This document shows positions 14,211-22,773 of a stretch of DNA of 38,141 nt, piece by piece. The first letter of the stretch is position 1. Every line of letters starts with the position of its first letter. Under the pieces are notes generated by a model. That model searched no databases. It was not told the origin of the DNA and saw only the letters and a program-made list of their open reading frames with translations. The stretch is from an uncultured Prevotellaceae bacterium (GTDB lineage: Bacteria > Bacteroidota > Bacteroidia > Bacteroidales > Bacteroidaceae), in NCBI GenBank assembly GCA_902768785.1, contig CACXMM010000026.1:1-38141 (forward strand), read 5' to 3'. The translations under genes were made by a program, and so were the position numbers.

Positions 14211-15257
14211 TTAGCTGCGGAGTAGGCTGTTGAGTACTGACAGGTCGTGTTCTGTTGTTGCCCAGCTGGTCACAAAGCGGCAGATGGTATGATGCTCGTC
14301 GTAAGGTCCCCAGTGGGTGAATTGTACTTTCTGTTCCAGTCCTTTCACTTGTTCGTTATCGATAACCACGAACTGTTGATTGGTGGGGGAGTCGATGAAC
14401 AGTTTGAATCCTGCGTTCAACAGAATCTCCTTCAGTTGACGGGCCATCTCGATGGCATGACGGGAGATGGCTATATAGAGTGGTTCGCCTTCCGTTGTGG
14501 AAGCAGGACTGAACAGAGCATCGAACTGTACCCCCGTAAGCCGTCCTTTTGCCAGCAATGCCCCGTGTTGCTTGATGATACTGAAGAAACACTTCGGCGT
14601 GTCACCACGGGGAAACACCACAGCCTCGCCACAGAGAGCCCCCACCTTGGTACCGCCTATATAGAATGCATCGCAATGGCGGGCCAGCCAGGGCAGGGTG
14701 ATCTCTTTAGAGGACGCTAAGGCATAGCCCAAACGGGCTCCGTCGATGAAAAGGCTCAGCCCGTATTCATGACAAACACGTTCTATGGCTTCAACCTCTC
14801 CGGTGGTATAGAGCGTCCCGTACTCTGTTGGCAATGAGATGTACACCATGCCAGGCTGGGCCAGATGGTCGCGGCTCTCATCATTCATGAACCATTCCAT
14901 ATAGTCTTTGAGAGCCTGTGCGCTTAACTTTTCCGATTTCTCAATCGTAATCACCTTATGACCGCAGGCCTCGATGGCACCGGCCTCATGGATCGCAATG
15001 TGTCCTGTGGGCACGGTGATCACCGCCTCATAGCTGCGTAGCATGCCGTCAATGACGGTGGCATTCGTTTGTGTTCCTCCCACAAGAAAGAACACATCGG
15101 CCTTGGGCGCTTTGCAAAAAGCCTTGATTTTCTCCTTCGCTTGTTCACTATAACAGTCGAAGCCGTATGTGAGAGTAGGCTCCAGATTGGTTTCTACGAG
15201 GTGTTTCAGCACTTGTGGGTGCGCCCCGTTGTTGTAGTCACATTCAAATGATATCAT
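14211..15257 (-). CDS. Low-specificity threonine aldolase family enzyme
   Basis: A 348-residue fold-type I PLP enzyme of the beta-eliminating lyase/threonine aldolase family, which cleaves threonine to glycine and acetaldehyde. It shows NNGAHPQVL at the start, GGTQTNATVI (60-69), HIAIHEAGAIE (86-96), SLPTEYGTLYT (141-151), FIDGARLGYAL (170-180) and the PLP lysine Lys204 in FYIGGTKVGALCGE. It lies convergent to kbl, so a second threonine-to-glycine route sits next to tdh/kbl. Specificity (L- versus allo-threonine, or another beta-hydroxy amino acid) cannot be read from sequence. It has its own consensus promoter. Confidence 0.85.
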   Translation of the reverse strand: MISFECDYNNGAHPQVLKHLVETNLEPTLTYGFDCYSEQAKEKIKAFCKAPKADVFFLVGGTQTNATVIDGMLRSYEAVITVPTGHIAIHEAGAIEACGHKVITIEKSEKLSAQALKDYMEWFMNDESRDHLAQPGMVYISLPTEYGTLYTTGEVEAIERVCHEYGLSLFIDGARLGYALASSKEITLPWLARHCDAFYIGGTKVGALCGEAVVFPRGDTPKCFFSIIKQHGALLAKGRLTGVQFDALFSPASTTEGEPLYIAISRHAIEMARQLKEILLNAGFKLFIDSPTNQQFVVIDNEQVKGLEQKVQFTHWGPYDEHHTICRFVTSWATTEHDLSVLNSLLRS

Positions 15258-15279
15258 GTTGTTTCTTTTAATGTTGGTA

Positions 15280-15311
15280 CAAAGGTAAGGAGAATAACGG
15301 AATTAGCCAAA
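15280..15311 (-). promoter_or_regulatory. Promoter of the threonine aldolase gene
   Basis: On the minus strand TTTG (15311-15308), 20 bases, then TACCTTTG (15287-15280), ending 22 bases before the ATG at 15257. Confidence 0.7.
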
Positions 15312-15546
15312 TGATTCGTATAGTTTCATTCCACATATCTCACTCTGCTCCATACATTATAAAATAAGGTATAAGACATGTACCTTCCTATCTTTTAGGC
15401 AGATAAAGTGTCTATAAAACAACTAACAAGGTATTTTAGGGTATACTTGTCCTTTTTTTTGCAGTCTGATCGTTGCAAATCTGAAAATTGGTAAGATAAG
15501 ATAAGAAATGAGCAAGAAAGTATCATAATAATTAAAAAATAACACT
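15312..15546. other. AT-rich intergenic stretch with no recognised feature
   Basis: Low-GC sequence between the aldolase promoter and the first SusC promoter. The only open frame here, on the minus strand, has a cysteine- and serine-rich product with no visible start signals, and I take it as chance. Confidence 0.5.
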
Positions 15547-15554
15547 TACCTTTG
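15547..15554 (+). promoter_or_regulatory. -7 element of the first SusC operon
   Basis: TACCTTTG followed by CAACTTG. The -33 element is poor. It leaves a leader of about 240 bases before the SusC ATG at 15800. Confidence 0.5.
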
Positions 15555-15643
15555 CAACTTGAAATGACATATATACTAACAGGCCTTTTAAACCTAAGGA
15601 GGCACAAGCTGGATCGATAACTTCAAAATAACTAATAGCAGAA

Positions 15644-15740
15644 TAACTATAAACCAAAACAATATGGGTATAAACAATACTGGATAGATTCTAGTGTGCT
15701 ACAAGCGGGAATGCTTAGTGGCACACTTATGTGCGTTTTG
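15644..15740 (+). promoter_or_regulatory. SusC leader: conserved box, micro-ORF and alternative hairpins (copy 1)
   Basis: TAACTATAAACCA (15644-15656) precedes a seven-codon frame at 15664-15687 reading MGINNTG then TAG. Hairpin 1 pairs AGTGTGC (15693-15699) with GCACACT (15721-15727). Hairpin 2 pairs GCACA (15721-15725) with TGTGC (15730-15734) and is followed by GTTTTG. The two hairpins share the same strand segment and cannot coexist, as in attenuators. The same order of elements occurs ahead of the second SusC gene. Confidence 0.55.
15664..15687 (+). CDS. Seven-codon leader reading frame, MGINNTG (copy 1)
   Basis: ATG, GGT ATA AAC AAT ACT GGA, TAG. The last four codons encode NNTG, as in copy 2 at 30276-30299, with synonymous third-base differences at Asn5 and Thr6. 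No Shine-Dalgarno is visible, as is usual here. Whether it is translated is unknown. Confidence 0.4.
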   Translation: MGINNTG

Positions 15741-15799
15741 CATATTTGATGGATAGAATATATATTTTACATTATAACCTAAAGAAAAAGTACTTAAGT

Positions 15800-18700
15800 A
15801 TGAATCAAAACTTTGGAAAGACAGCTTTGCTTGCAGGTGCCTGTGCAATCGCAGGATTGTTCTGGACACCTCAGGCTATGGCTGATTCTGCTGTAAAATC
15901 CGTTCAGTCGGTTCAGCAGGACAGGAAAGTGACAGGTACCGTCGTGGATGCGATGGGTCCGGTGATCGGAGCCAGCATCTTGGAGAAAGGTACTAGTAAT
16001 GGTACGGTTACCGATCTTGACGGTAACTACTCTTTGAGCGTGAAGCCAGGTGCTACCCTGGTTATCAGCTACATCGGCTACAAGACCCAGGAGATCAAAG
16101 TGGGTAACAACACCCGCATTGACGTGACGCTGGAAGAGGACAACACCTCTCTGGAGGAAGTGGTAGTGGTAGGTTACGGTGTTCAGAAGAAGAAGTTGGT
16201 GACTGGTGCTACCGTTCAGGTGAAGGGTGAGGACATCGCCAAGTTGAACACCACCAATGCCCTGACTGCCATGCAGGCATCAACCCCAGGTGTGCAGATC
16301 ACACAGGCATCTGCTCAGCCAGGTCAAGGCTTTAAGGTGAACATCCGTGGTGTGGGTACCATGGGTACTTCTTCACCGTTGCTGATCATTGACGGTATCT
16401 CCAGTGGTACAGCTGATGATGGTCTGAATGGACTGAATCCCGCTGACATCGAGAGTATCGACGTGTTGAAGGATGCTGCTTCTGCTGCCATCTATGGTGC
16501 CCGTGCTGCCAATGGTGTGATCCTCGTGACCACGAAGCAGGGTAAGGCTGGTAAGATCCAGGCTTCTTACGATGGCTACGTAGGTTGGAGCAATCCCGCC
16601 AGACGTCCTGCCACGTTGAACGCCAAAGAATACATGCAGATTATCAACGAGATGAACTTCAACACCACAGGTAACGCTGTTAAATGGAACTCCATCGTTC
16701 CTCAGTCAGTCATCGACAAGGTGAATGCAGGATGGGAAGGAACGGACTGGTACGAGATCTATCGCAACAAGAACGCTATGCAGTTCAACCATTCATTCAG
16801 TCTGACAGGTGGTAGCGAGCGTTCAAAGTTCGCTATGGGATTGAACTACACTTCCAACAATGGTACGTTTGGTGGTGACATGGCTCCGCAATACAAGCGC
16901 TATGGTGCCCGTATCAACTCCGAGCATGTGTTGCTGAAAGGTGATAAGCACGATGTCATCACCATCGGTGAGAACATCTCTTTCTGGTATAACACCCGCA
17001 GTGGTCTTTCCGAGGGTACCGGCTACTGGAACTCTATCCAGCCGGTATACATTGCTTCTCCGCTCGTGATGCCTTATGGTGAAGACGGTTCTTTGAACAG
17101 TTACGCACAGAACTCAACGGGCTATAGCGGACAGATGTGGTCGAACCCGTTGCAGGGTCTTCGGGCAGGTCAGTTTAATTCAACGCAGAAGAACCGTGAC
17201 TTCGGTGTAGGCGCTACCTTCTTCTGGATCATCGAGCCGATCAAGGGCCTCCGCTATCGTGGATCATTCAACACGGGCTTCAGCTCACATACCGATCGCA
17301 GCTATGGCCGTCCGTTCTCTATGAACCAGAGTGCTTCTTCTGGTGCTTATACCGTAAACCAGAGCTCCAGTGACGGTGGTAGCTTCTCAGTGGATAACAC
17401 CCTGACCTACGTTCTCCCTGTATTGGCAAAGAATGCCATCGACGTGATGGTCGGTCAGTCGTTCGAGAAGACCCAGTGGGGCCAGAGCCTCTCTGTAGGT
17501 ACTCAGGCATTGGAGGGTGAAGAGAAGTCAATGGTTCATCAGGGCATCTACGCCTGGCCTTCTAACTTCAGCGCCTCACAAATCTCTTCTTTCAGTGGTG
17601 CTCCCTGGGGTGACAGCTCTTTAGCTTCCTTCTTCGGTCGTATCAACTGGAACTACGATGAGAAATATATGGCCACCTTCACCATGCGTGCTGATGGTTC
17701 TTCCAATTTCGCCCGCGGTCATCGCTGGGGTTACTTCCCCTCTGTGTCTGCTGGTTGGGTTGTTACAGGTGAGAAGTTTATGGAGTCCACAAGAAGTTGG
17801 TTGGATTATTTCAAGATCCGCGCCAGCTGGGGACAGAATGGTAACTGTGCTATTCCTAACTTCCAGTATCTGTCCACTATCGCCTATTCGCCGACAGACT
17901 ACGCCGACTATGCATATAAGTTCGGTAGCTCGATGGCACAGACCTTGTCACAGACAAGCTTCGCTCCGGGTGCCTTTGCCGATATTATTCCTAACGAGGA
18001 CATCACCTGGGAGACCTCTGAGCAGCTGAACATCGGTTTCGATGCCCGCTTCCTCAACGGTAAGCTCGGTTTGAACTTCGACTGGTATAAGAAGACCACA
18101 AAGGATTGGCTGATCCTGGCTCCGGCTCCGTTAGTACTGGGTACCAATGCTCCTTACATCAACGGTGGTGATATCGAGAACAAGGGTATTGAGGTGGCTC
18201 TCTCCTGGAACGACCAGATTGGAAGCGACTTCCGCTACCGTGCCAATGTGAACTTCGCTACGAATAAGAACGAGGTGACCCGTATTGCCAACGAGCAAGG
18301 TATCATCAACGGTAGGGAGAAGGCTCTCTTTGAGAACTCTTCTTACGTTTCCCGCGTTCAGGTAGGTCATCCCATCGCTTACTTCTATGGTATGGACTAC
18401 GAAGGCATCTGGCAGAGTAAGGCACAGATCGATGCAGCCCGTACTGCTGGAAAGGCTGTACGTGATGATGCACAGCCTGGTGACATGATCTGGACCGACT
18501 ATGACGGTGACGGTGTGATCAATTACGACCTCGACCGCCATGAGATTGGTAACCCGCATCCTGACTTCACCCTCGGTGTAACCCTCGGCTTCGACTGGAA
18601 GGGTCTTGACTTCTCCGTAACCGGTAGCGGTCAGTTCGGCATGCAGGTGATGCAGTACTTCCGTACCGCCCAGCTCGCCAACCCGTATGACAACTTCACT

Positions 18701-19054
18701 CAGGATATCTTTGACCGCTGGCATGGTGAGGGCACCAGCAACACACAGCCCCGTCTCGTCCTCGCCGGTGATAACAACCAGTGGGTATCTACCCGCTATA
18801 TGCAGGATGCTGACTTCTTCCGTATCCAGAACATCACGTTGGGTTATGACTTCAACAAGATCTGGAAGAGCAGTCCATTCCAGCAGCTGCGCCTCTATGT
18901 ACAGGCTCAGAACCTCTACACCTTCACAGGCTATACCGGTGTTGACCCCGAAATCGGATCAAGCGGTGGTAACGACTCTTGGGCACGTGGTATTGACGTA
19001 GGTCTTTATCCTACCTCTCGCACCTACCTTGTTGGTGTGAATATTAAGTTCTAA
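15800..19054 (+). CDS. SusC/RagA-family TonB-dependent outer-membrane transporter (1)
   Basis: A 1084-residue SusC-type importer that forms a barrel in the outer membrane and is energised by TonB. The signal peptide ends near AMADSA (about residue 30). A carboxypeptidase-regulatory-like domain (VTGTVVDAMGPVIGASI, about 43-118) and the SusC plug signature follow: VVVVGYGVQKKKLVTGAT, GVQITQ, VNIRGVGTMG, and ESIDVLKDAASAAIYGARAANGVILVTTK. The barrel fills the rest and ends YLVGVNIKF with the terminal Phe. The ATG at 15800 is chosen over 15731 because it matches the second copy and starts directly with the signal peptide. SusD follows 27 bases later. No substrate can be inferred. The first ~100 codons are almost identical to the second SusC gene. 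Confidence 0.95.
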   Translation: MNQNFGKTALLAGACAIAGLFWTPQAMADSAVKSVQSVQQDRKVTGTVVDAMGPVIGASILEKGTSNGTVTDLDGNYSLSVKPGATLVISYIGYKTQEIKVGNNTRIDVTLEEDNTSLEEVVVVGYGVQKKKLVTGATVQVKGEDIAKLNTTNALTAMQASTPGVQITQASAQPGQGFKVNIRGVGTMGTSSPLLIIDGISSGTADDGLNGLNPADIESIDVLKDAASAAIYGARAANGVILVTTKQGKAGKIQASYDGYVGWSNPARRPATLNAKEYMQIINEMNFNTTGNAVKWNSIVPQSVIDKVNAGWEGTDWYEIYRNKNAMQFNHSFSLTGGSERSKFAMGLNYTSNNGTFGGDMAPQYKRYGARINSEHVLLKGDKHDVITIGENISFWYNTRSGLSEGTGYWNSIQPVYIASPLVMPYGEDGSLNSYAQNSTGYSGQMWSNPLQGLRAGQFNSTQKNRDFGVGATFFWIIEPIKGLRYRGSFNTGFSSHTDRSYGRPFSMNQSASSGAYTVNQSSSDGGSFSVDNTLTYVLPVLAKNAIDVMVGQSFEKTQWGQSLSVGTQALEGEEKSMVHQGIYAWPSNFSASQISSFSGAPWGDSSLASFFGRINWNYDEKYMATFTMRADGSSNFARGHRWGYFPSVSAGWVVTGEKFMESTRSWLDYFKIRASWGQNGNCAIPNFQYLSTIAYSPTDYADYAYKFGSSMAQTLSQTSFAPGAFADIIPNEDITWETSEQLNIGFDARFLNGKLGLNFDWYKKTTKDWLILAPAPLVLGTNAPYINGGDIENKGIEVALSWNDQIGSDFRYRANVNFATNKNEVTRIANEQGIINGREKALFENSSYVSRVQVGHPIAYFYGMDYEGIWQSKAQIDAARTAGKAVRDDAQPGDMIWTDYDGDGVINYDLDRHEIGNPHPDFTLGVTLGFDWKGLDFSVTGSGQFGMQVMQYFRTAQLANPYDNFTQDIFDRWHGEGTSNTQPRLVLAGDNNQWVSTRYMQDADFFRIQNITLGYDFNKIWKSSPFQQLRLYVQAQNLYTFTGYTGVDPEIGSSGGNDSWARGIDVGLYPTSRTYLVGVNIKF
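15896..15975 (+). repeat. 80-base perfect match with the second SusC gene (copy 1)
   Basis: Bases 15896-15975 are identical to 30517-30596, while the barrel-coding parts have diverged widely. Flanking blocks up to about 16080 also match closely. This fits gene conversion or recent exchange of the 5' ends. Confidence 0.85.
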
Positions 19055-19081
19055 TTATAATATAATAAGGAATAGAAGAAT

Positions 19082-20932
19082 ATGAAAAAGATATTAACCA
19101 TAGTCGCAGCTGCCGTGTTCGCATTGGGCTTCTCCTCTTGTGAAGATCAGCTCGACTCAATCAATTATACGAAGCAGGATACCGGAAACTTCCCTTCTAC
19201 ATCCGATGATGTGGTCAGCGAGTTGAACGGTGTGTATTCTGTGCTCAACGGTTTTGTTACCACTCCGTTGCAGATGCCATATATGGTATGGAACTTGATG
19301 TCTGATGATTGTAACGGCGGTGGTGGTACAGGTGATACTGAGTCACATGCCGTGGGTCACATCACGACCAATAACGAGAACCTCTATCAGGATGCATGGA
19401 AACATGTGTATGAGGGACTGAACCGCGCCAGCACCATCATCTACTCTATCGACAATGTGGAGTGGGCAGATAAGAGCGAGCGTGACCAGCTGCTCGGTGA
19501 GACCTTGTATATGCGTGCTTTCTATCTGCTCTGGGGAACGCAGTTGTTCGGTAACATCCCTGCTTACTGGCAGGCTGGATGCCCCACACCGTGTCCACAG
19601 CAGGATGCAGAGACTGTGATCTATCCGCATATCATGGGTGATCTCGTACAGGCTGCTTCTCTGATGACCAAGAAGACTCAGGGTGACGGTCATGCTACGA
19701 AGTATGCTGCTGAGGCTCTGCTGGCACGTGCCTATATGTTCTATCAGGGCTTCTATAAGAAAGCTGGTGAACTGGCTTCTGCCAGCTTGGCTCCTGTGAC
19801 CGTCATCACCCTCGATGGTGAGGAGGAACTGACCAAGGATCAGGTGGTGAAAGGTTTGGAGGATGTGATCAACAATGGCGGTTACAGTCTGATTCCTCAC
19901 TACCAGGAACTCTGGCAATATACCAATGAGTTCACAGTGGAGGATTATAACTACACCAAAGGACAGGGCTTGAAGTTTGCTGGTAACGGTAATGCTGAGC
20001 AGATTTTCCAGATTCAGTTCATGAACTGCCAGTCATGGAACGGTACAACGGGTATGGGTTATTGCAACCAGCTGTCACTCTATGTGGGTTTGCGCTGCGA
20101 TGACGATGCAGCAGGTGCTGTGAACCCCAATACGGGTGCTACCTATTTCAATGGTCGTGAGAACACCTTCCCCTTCGGACAGGGCTGGGGACAGGGAACT
20201 GTTCAGGCTACCCTCTGGGATGACTGGAGTGATGCCGACCCGCGTAAGGCTGCCTCTATCTGCGATGCACCCAACGAGTTGGAGCACTTCGTCTTCACCA
20301 CAAGCTGTTCTGAGGATGCCGGTTACTATAACAAGAAACTCATGCCTGTAACAACTATGCAGGCAAACTGGGATTCCTATACAGGAGCTGGTCCTTACAC
20401 TTGGTGGGATGTGGCTGATCCTGATAACTATCAGGGACCGAAGAACGGTAACTGTATGCAGGGATCACACTTCTGTGATGTGACGTTGATTCGCTTGGCT
20501 GATGTGATGCTGATGCATTCTGAGCTGACAGGTACTGCCGATCAGATGAACAAAGTGCGTGCCCGTGCTGGTCTGCCTGCTATTACTTATTCTTGGCAGA
20601 ACATCAAGAATGAGCGCCGCTTCGAGTTAGCATTCGAGGGCGTTCGCTTCAACGACCTGCGCCGCTGGTCGGGTATCAACGGAGGTGAAGGCTGCGAGGC
20701 CGCTGTCGCTTTGGAGAAGCAGAACGGTTCGAGGGTGAACTATTGCGGTCGTTGGACCACCATGCACCATGGAACCTCTTCTTGGGCAAAGCGTTATGCC
20801 GAGACAGATGGCTTCCTGCAGATTCCTACTTCTCAGATTGAGCTGGCAGGTGATGAGGAAGTACTGAAGCAGAACCCCGGTTGGGGCAGCAGTGTTGTTG
20901 ATGCTCAGATGTCAGGTACACCGGTTTATTAA
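19082..20932 (+). CDS. SusD/RagB-family surface lipoprotein (1)
   Basis: A 616-residue SusD-type lipoprotein that caps the SusC barrel and presents ligand at the cell surface. The signal peptide ends in lipobox GFSSC with Cys20. Family features are the helical TPR-like segments (YMRAFYLLWGTQLFGNIPAYW, AEALLARAYMFYQGFYKKAGEL), the mid-protein variable loops rich in Gly/Trp, and the C-terminal IKNERRFELAFEGVRFNDLRRW signature. Its order and spacing (27 bases after SusC, 27 before the next lipoprotein) fix the pairing. Aromatic-rich loops around residues 340-450 are probable ligand contacts, but this is inference. Confidence 0.95.
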   Translation: MKKILTIVAAAVFALGFSSCEDQLDSINYTKQDTGNFPSTSDDVVSELNGVYSVLNGFVTTPLQMPYMVWNLMSDDCNGGGGTGDTESHAVGHITTNNENLYQDAWKHVYEGLNRASTIIYSIDNVEWADKSERDQLLGETLYMRAFYLLWGTQLFGNIPAYWQAGCPTPCPQQDAETVIYPHIMGDLVQAASLMTKKTQGDGHATKYAAEALLARAYMFYQGFYKKAGELASASLAPVTVITLDGEEELTKDQVVKGLEDVINNGGYSLIPHYQELWQYTNEFTVEDYNYTKGQGLKFAGNGNAEQIFQIQFMNCQSWNGTTGMGYCNQLSLYVGLRCDDDAAGAVNPNTGATYFNGRENTFPFGQGWGQGTVQATLWDDWSDADPRKAASICDAPNELEHFVFTTSCSEDAGYYNKKLMPVTTMQANWDSYTGAGPYTWWDVADPDNYQGPKNGNCMQGSHFCDVTLIRLADVMLMHSELTGTADQMNKVRARAGLPAITYSWQNIKNERRFELAFEGVRFNDLRRWSGINGGEGCEAAVALEKQNGSRVNYCGRWTTMHHGTSSWAKRYAETDGFLQIPTSQIELAGDEEVLKQNPGWGSSVVDAQMSGTPVY

Positions 20933-20959
20933 TTCATGATCTAAAAAGAAAATAGCAAT

Positions 20960-22411
20960 ATGAAGAAAACAATATTTTTCCTGATGGCAGCAGCAGGCAT
21001 TCTTACGGCCTGCGATCCCAGTCAGAGCGAGAAAGACTTTGATCCGGTGTCATTGGCTGCCAATGATGTAGATGGTGCCATTACCATCACCCAGACAGAT
21101 GCGAACGGCAGTCCTGCTGCTGATGGTAACTATTTTACCTATACGACCAATCCCGCAACGATGGTATCGGTTTTCAATTATCTGAGTGATGGATCAGAGA
21201 ATCAGCTCGCCCGTGGCTTTAGTGGTTCTTTCTCCATTAAGCCCAAGCGTGGCTCTGATCCCAATCAGACTTTCTATGTCCGTTTCGTCAACTCGGATAA
21301 CTCTGAGGTGATTCTTACCAAGACCTACAATGTGTATGTGCAGCAGGAACTGGATCCGGAAATCCGCTTGCTTGCCAGTGATGCTTATGGCAAGAAAATC
21401 TGGAAGTGGGATACTTCCATCACAGGTGCTTTCTGGGGTAACATGGGCTATCAGCCTGGTGATGGTGCCTCTGTCGGTATGACCGGTAATGGTCAGTGGT
21501 GGGGTATGACCAGTGACGAGGACTTCGCTGGTCAGTTAGGCCACTCTCACGATGGTGCGTATCACGGCGAGGGTCTGAATGCATGGATGGAATTCTCCGA
21601 CGAAGGTATCTCTACCTGCTACAATGAAAATGGCGAAGCCTACATGTCGGCTCCCTTCACAGTGACAGAATATGATCCCAATGCTGAGTGGCGCAAGGGT
21701 TGGCTGAATACTACAGCGATCCTTTGGCCGTATGAGATTAATTCTGGCGGTAACGTTCCCGGCAAGTACGAGATCGTTTATCTGACTGCTGACAAGATGT
21801 GTCTGGTTTATCCTGACGGTGGTAGCCAAGGCTCTTGGGGCGAGGCCACATTCTGGCACTTCTGTAGCAACAGTGACATCGAGGGTATGGCTGTTGGCTA
21901 TGGTAAGGAAGCCTCGAAGGACTGGACCTGGGACTATGACGGAACGAATACCGTTTGGGGTAACATGGGTTACTGCGGCGGTTCAGGTTCGGATGTTGGT
22001 ATCAACCGTAATGGTCAGTGGTGGGGTGTCACTGATGAGGAAGGCTTGCTGACTCAGCTTGGTCACACCAATGACGGTGCCGCTCATGGTGATGAGAGCA
22101 TGAATGCGTTCTTTACCTTAAGTGCAGAGGGAACGATTAGCCGTCATGCTGGTAGTGGCACAGTGATTAATAGTGGAACCTTCGAGTTTGATACTTCAGT
22201 TGCTAACGACTGGAAGGTTGCTAACCTGAACACGACAGCTGGTACAATCTTGTTCCCATACGAGATTAACTCTGGTGGTAACATGCCTACATCTTTCGAG
22301 GTTGTCTATCTGACTGGCTCAAAGATGTGTCTGGTTTATCCTGATGGTGGTGACTTCTCTTCCAATGGTAGTTGGGGTGAGGCAACTTACTGGCACTTCA
22401 AGGCTAAGTAA
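20960..22411 (+). CDS. Surface lipoprotein with two tandem aromatic-rich modules (SusE/F position)
   Basis: A 483-residue lipoprotein with lipobox GILTAC (Cys18). After an Ig/PKD-like N-terminal region (about 30-135), two homologous modules follow at about 148-301 and 321-480. Each runs W-x-WD....WGNMGY, NGQWWG, QLGHxxDGAxHG, NAxx, LNTTA, PYEINSGGN, VYLT...MCLVYPDGG, SWGEATxWHF. The repeated Trp and His clusters suggest two copies of one ligand-binding domain. Position downstream of SusCD is that of surface glycan-binding proteins, so I infer a binding role for the imported substrate. I do not recognise the module family. No catalytic motif is evident. Confidence 0.8.
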   Translation: MKKTIFFLMAAAGILTACDPSQSEKDFDPVSLAANDVDGAITITQTDANGSPAADGNYFTYTTNPATMVSVFNYLSDGSENQLARGFSGSFSIKPKRGSDPNQTFYVRFVNSDNSEVILTKTYNVYVQQELDPEIRLLASDAYGKKIWKWDTSITGAFWGNMGYQPGDGASVGMTGNGQWWGMTSDEDFAGQLGHSHDGAYHGEGLNAWMEFSDEGISTCYNENGEAYMSAPFTVTEYDPNAEWRKGWLNTTAILWPYEINSGGNVPGKYEIVYLTADKMCLVYPDGGSQGSWGEATFWHFCSNSDIEGMAVGYGKEASKDWTWDYDGTNTVWGNMGYCGGSGSDVGINRNGQWWGVTDEEGLLTQLGHTNDGAAHGDESMNAFFTLSAEGTISRHAGSGTVINSGTFEFDTSVANDWKVANLNTTAGTILFPYEINSGGNMPTSFEVVYLTGSKMCLVYPDGGDFSSNGSWGEATYWHFKAK

Positions 22412-22443
22412 ATTCTTTGGTTATTGAAATATAAACTCTGGAC

Positions 22444-22483
22444 GATCACCCTGGTGCAGTGACTGTAACGGGGTGATCTTTTT
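22444..22483 (+). terminator. Terminator of the first SusCD operon
   Basis: GATCACCC (22444-22451) pairs with GGGTGATC (22471-22478) and is followed by TTTTT. It lies 32 bases past the lipoprotein stop. Confidence 0.8.
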
Positions 22484-22505
22484 ATGCACGATTTATTTCC
22501 AAAGT

Positions 22506-22615
22506 CATGTGCGGTTTGTGCAAAAGCCTTGCACACTTTGTGCAACAGTTCTGCACACTTTGTGCAACGGTCTTGCACACTTTGTGCAACGGCTCTGCGC
22601 AATTTTTGCTACGCA
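22506..22615. repeat. Tandem array of a 22-bp palindromic unit (array 2)
   Basis: Units start at 22529, 22551, 22573 and 22595, with a degenerate one before them. Each carries the core TTGCACACTTTGTGCAA, and the second to fourth units agree almost base for base. Period and palindromic core match array 1 at 579-666, but the centre differs (ACTTT versus AACTT). It lies between an operon terminator and the next promoter and codes for nothing credible. Confidence 0.85.
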
Positions 22616-22692
22616 TCAGTATGCCAAGTGTTGTCTGTGAGGACCCTGTTTCTACAGCCCTCCTTTCCATCTAAGTAATAATCCCCAAAAGG

Positions 22693-22724
22693 TTTGGCAG
22701 TTACAAATAAAGTTAGTACATTTG
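22693..22724 (+). promoter_or_regulatory. Promoter of the DUF6057/TolB operon
   Basis: TTTG (22693-22696), 20 bases, TACATTTG (22717-22724): a full consensus match about 50 bases before the first start codon. Confidence 0.75.
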
Positions 22725-22773
22725 CAGTCAATTACAAGGACGCAAGACAAGATCCCACGGTGTTGTGAGAAAG

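Noticed and set aside
15395-15607. 70-residue minus-strand open frame in the SusC upstream region
   Set aside because: No promoter or family likeness; it overlaps the SusC promoter and leader.
18131-18724. Long open frame antisense to the first SusC gene
   Set aside because: The clear SusC reading on the plus strand explains the open frame; no start signals or recognisable domain.
22506-22615. CRISPR-like array
   Set aside because: The period is 22 bases with a 15-17 base palindrome and only about 5-7 bases between cores, which is too short for spacers. No cas gene is present.
22387-22670. Cys/Lys/Gln-rich minus-strand frames with repeated VAQSVQ/LHKVCK
   Set aside because: They are translations of the 22-bp palindromic array.
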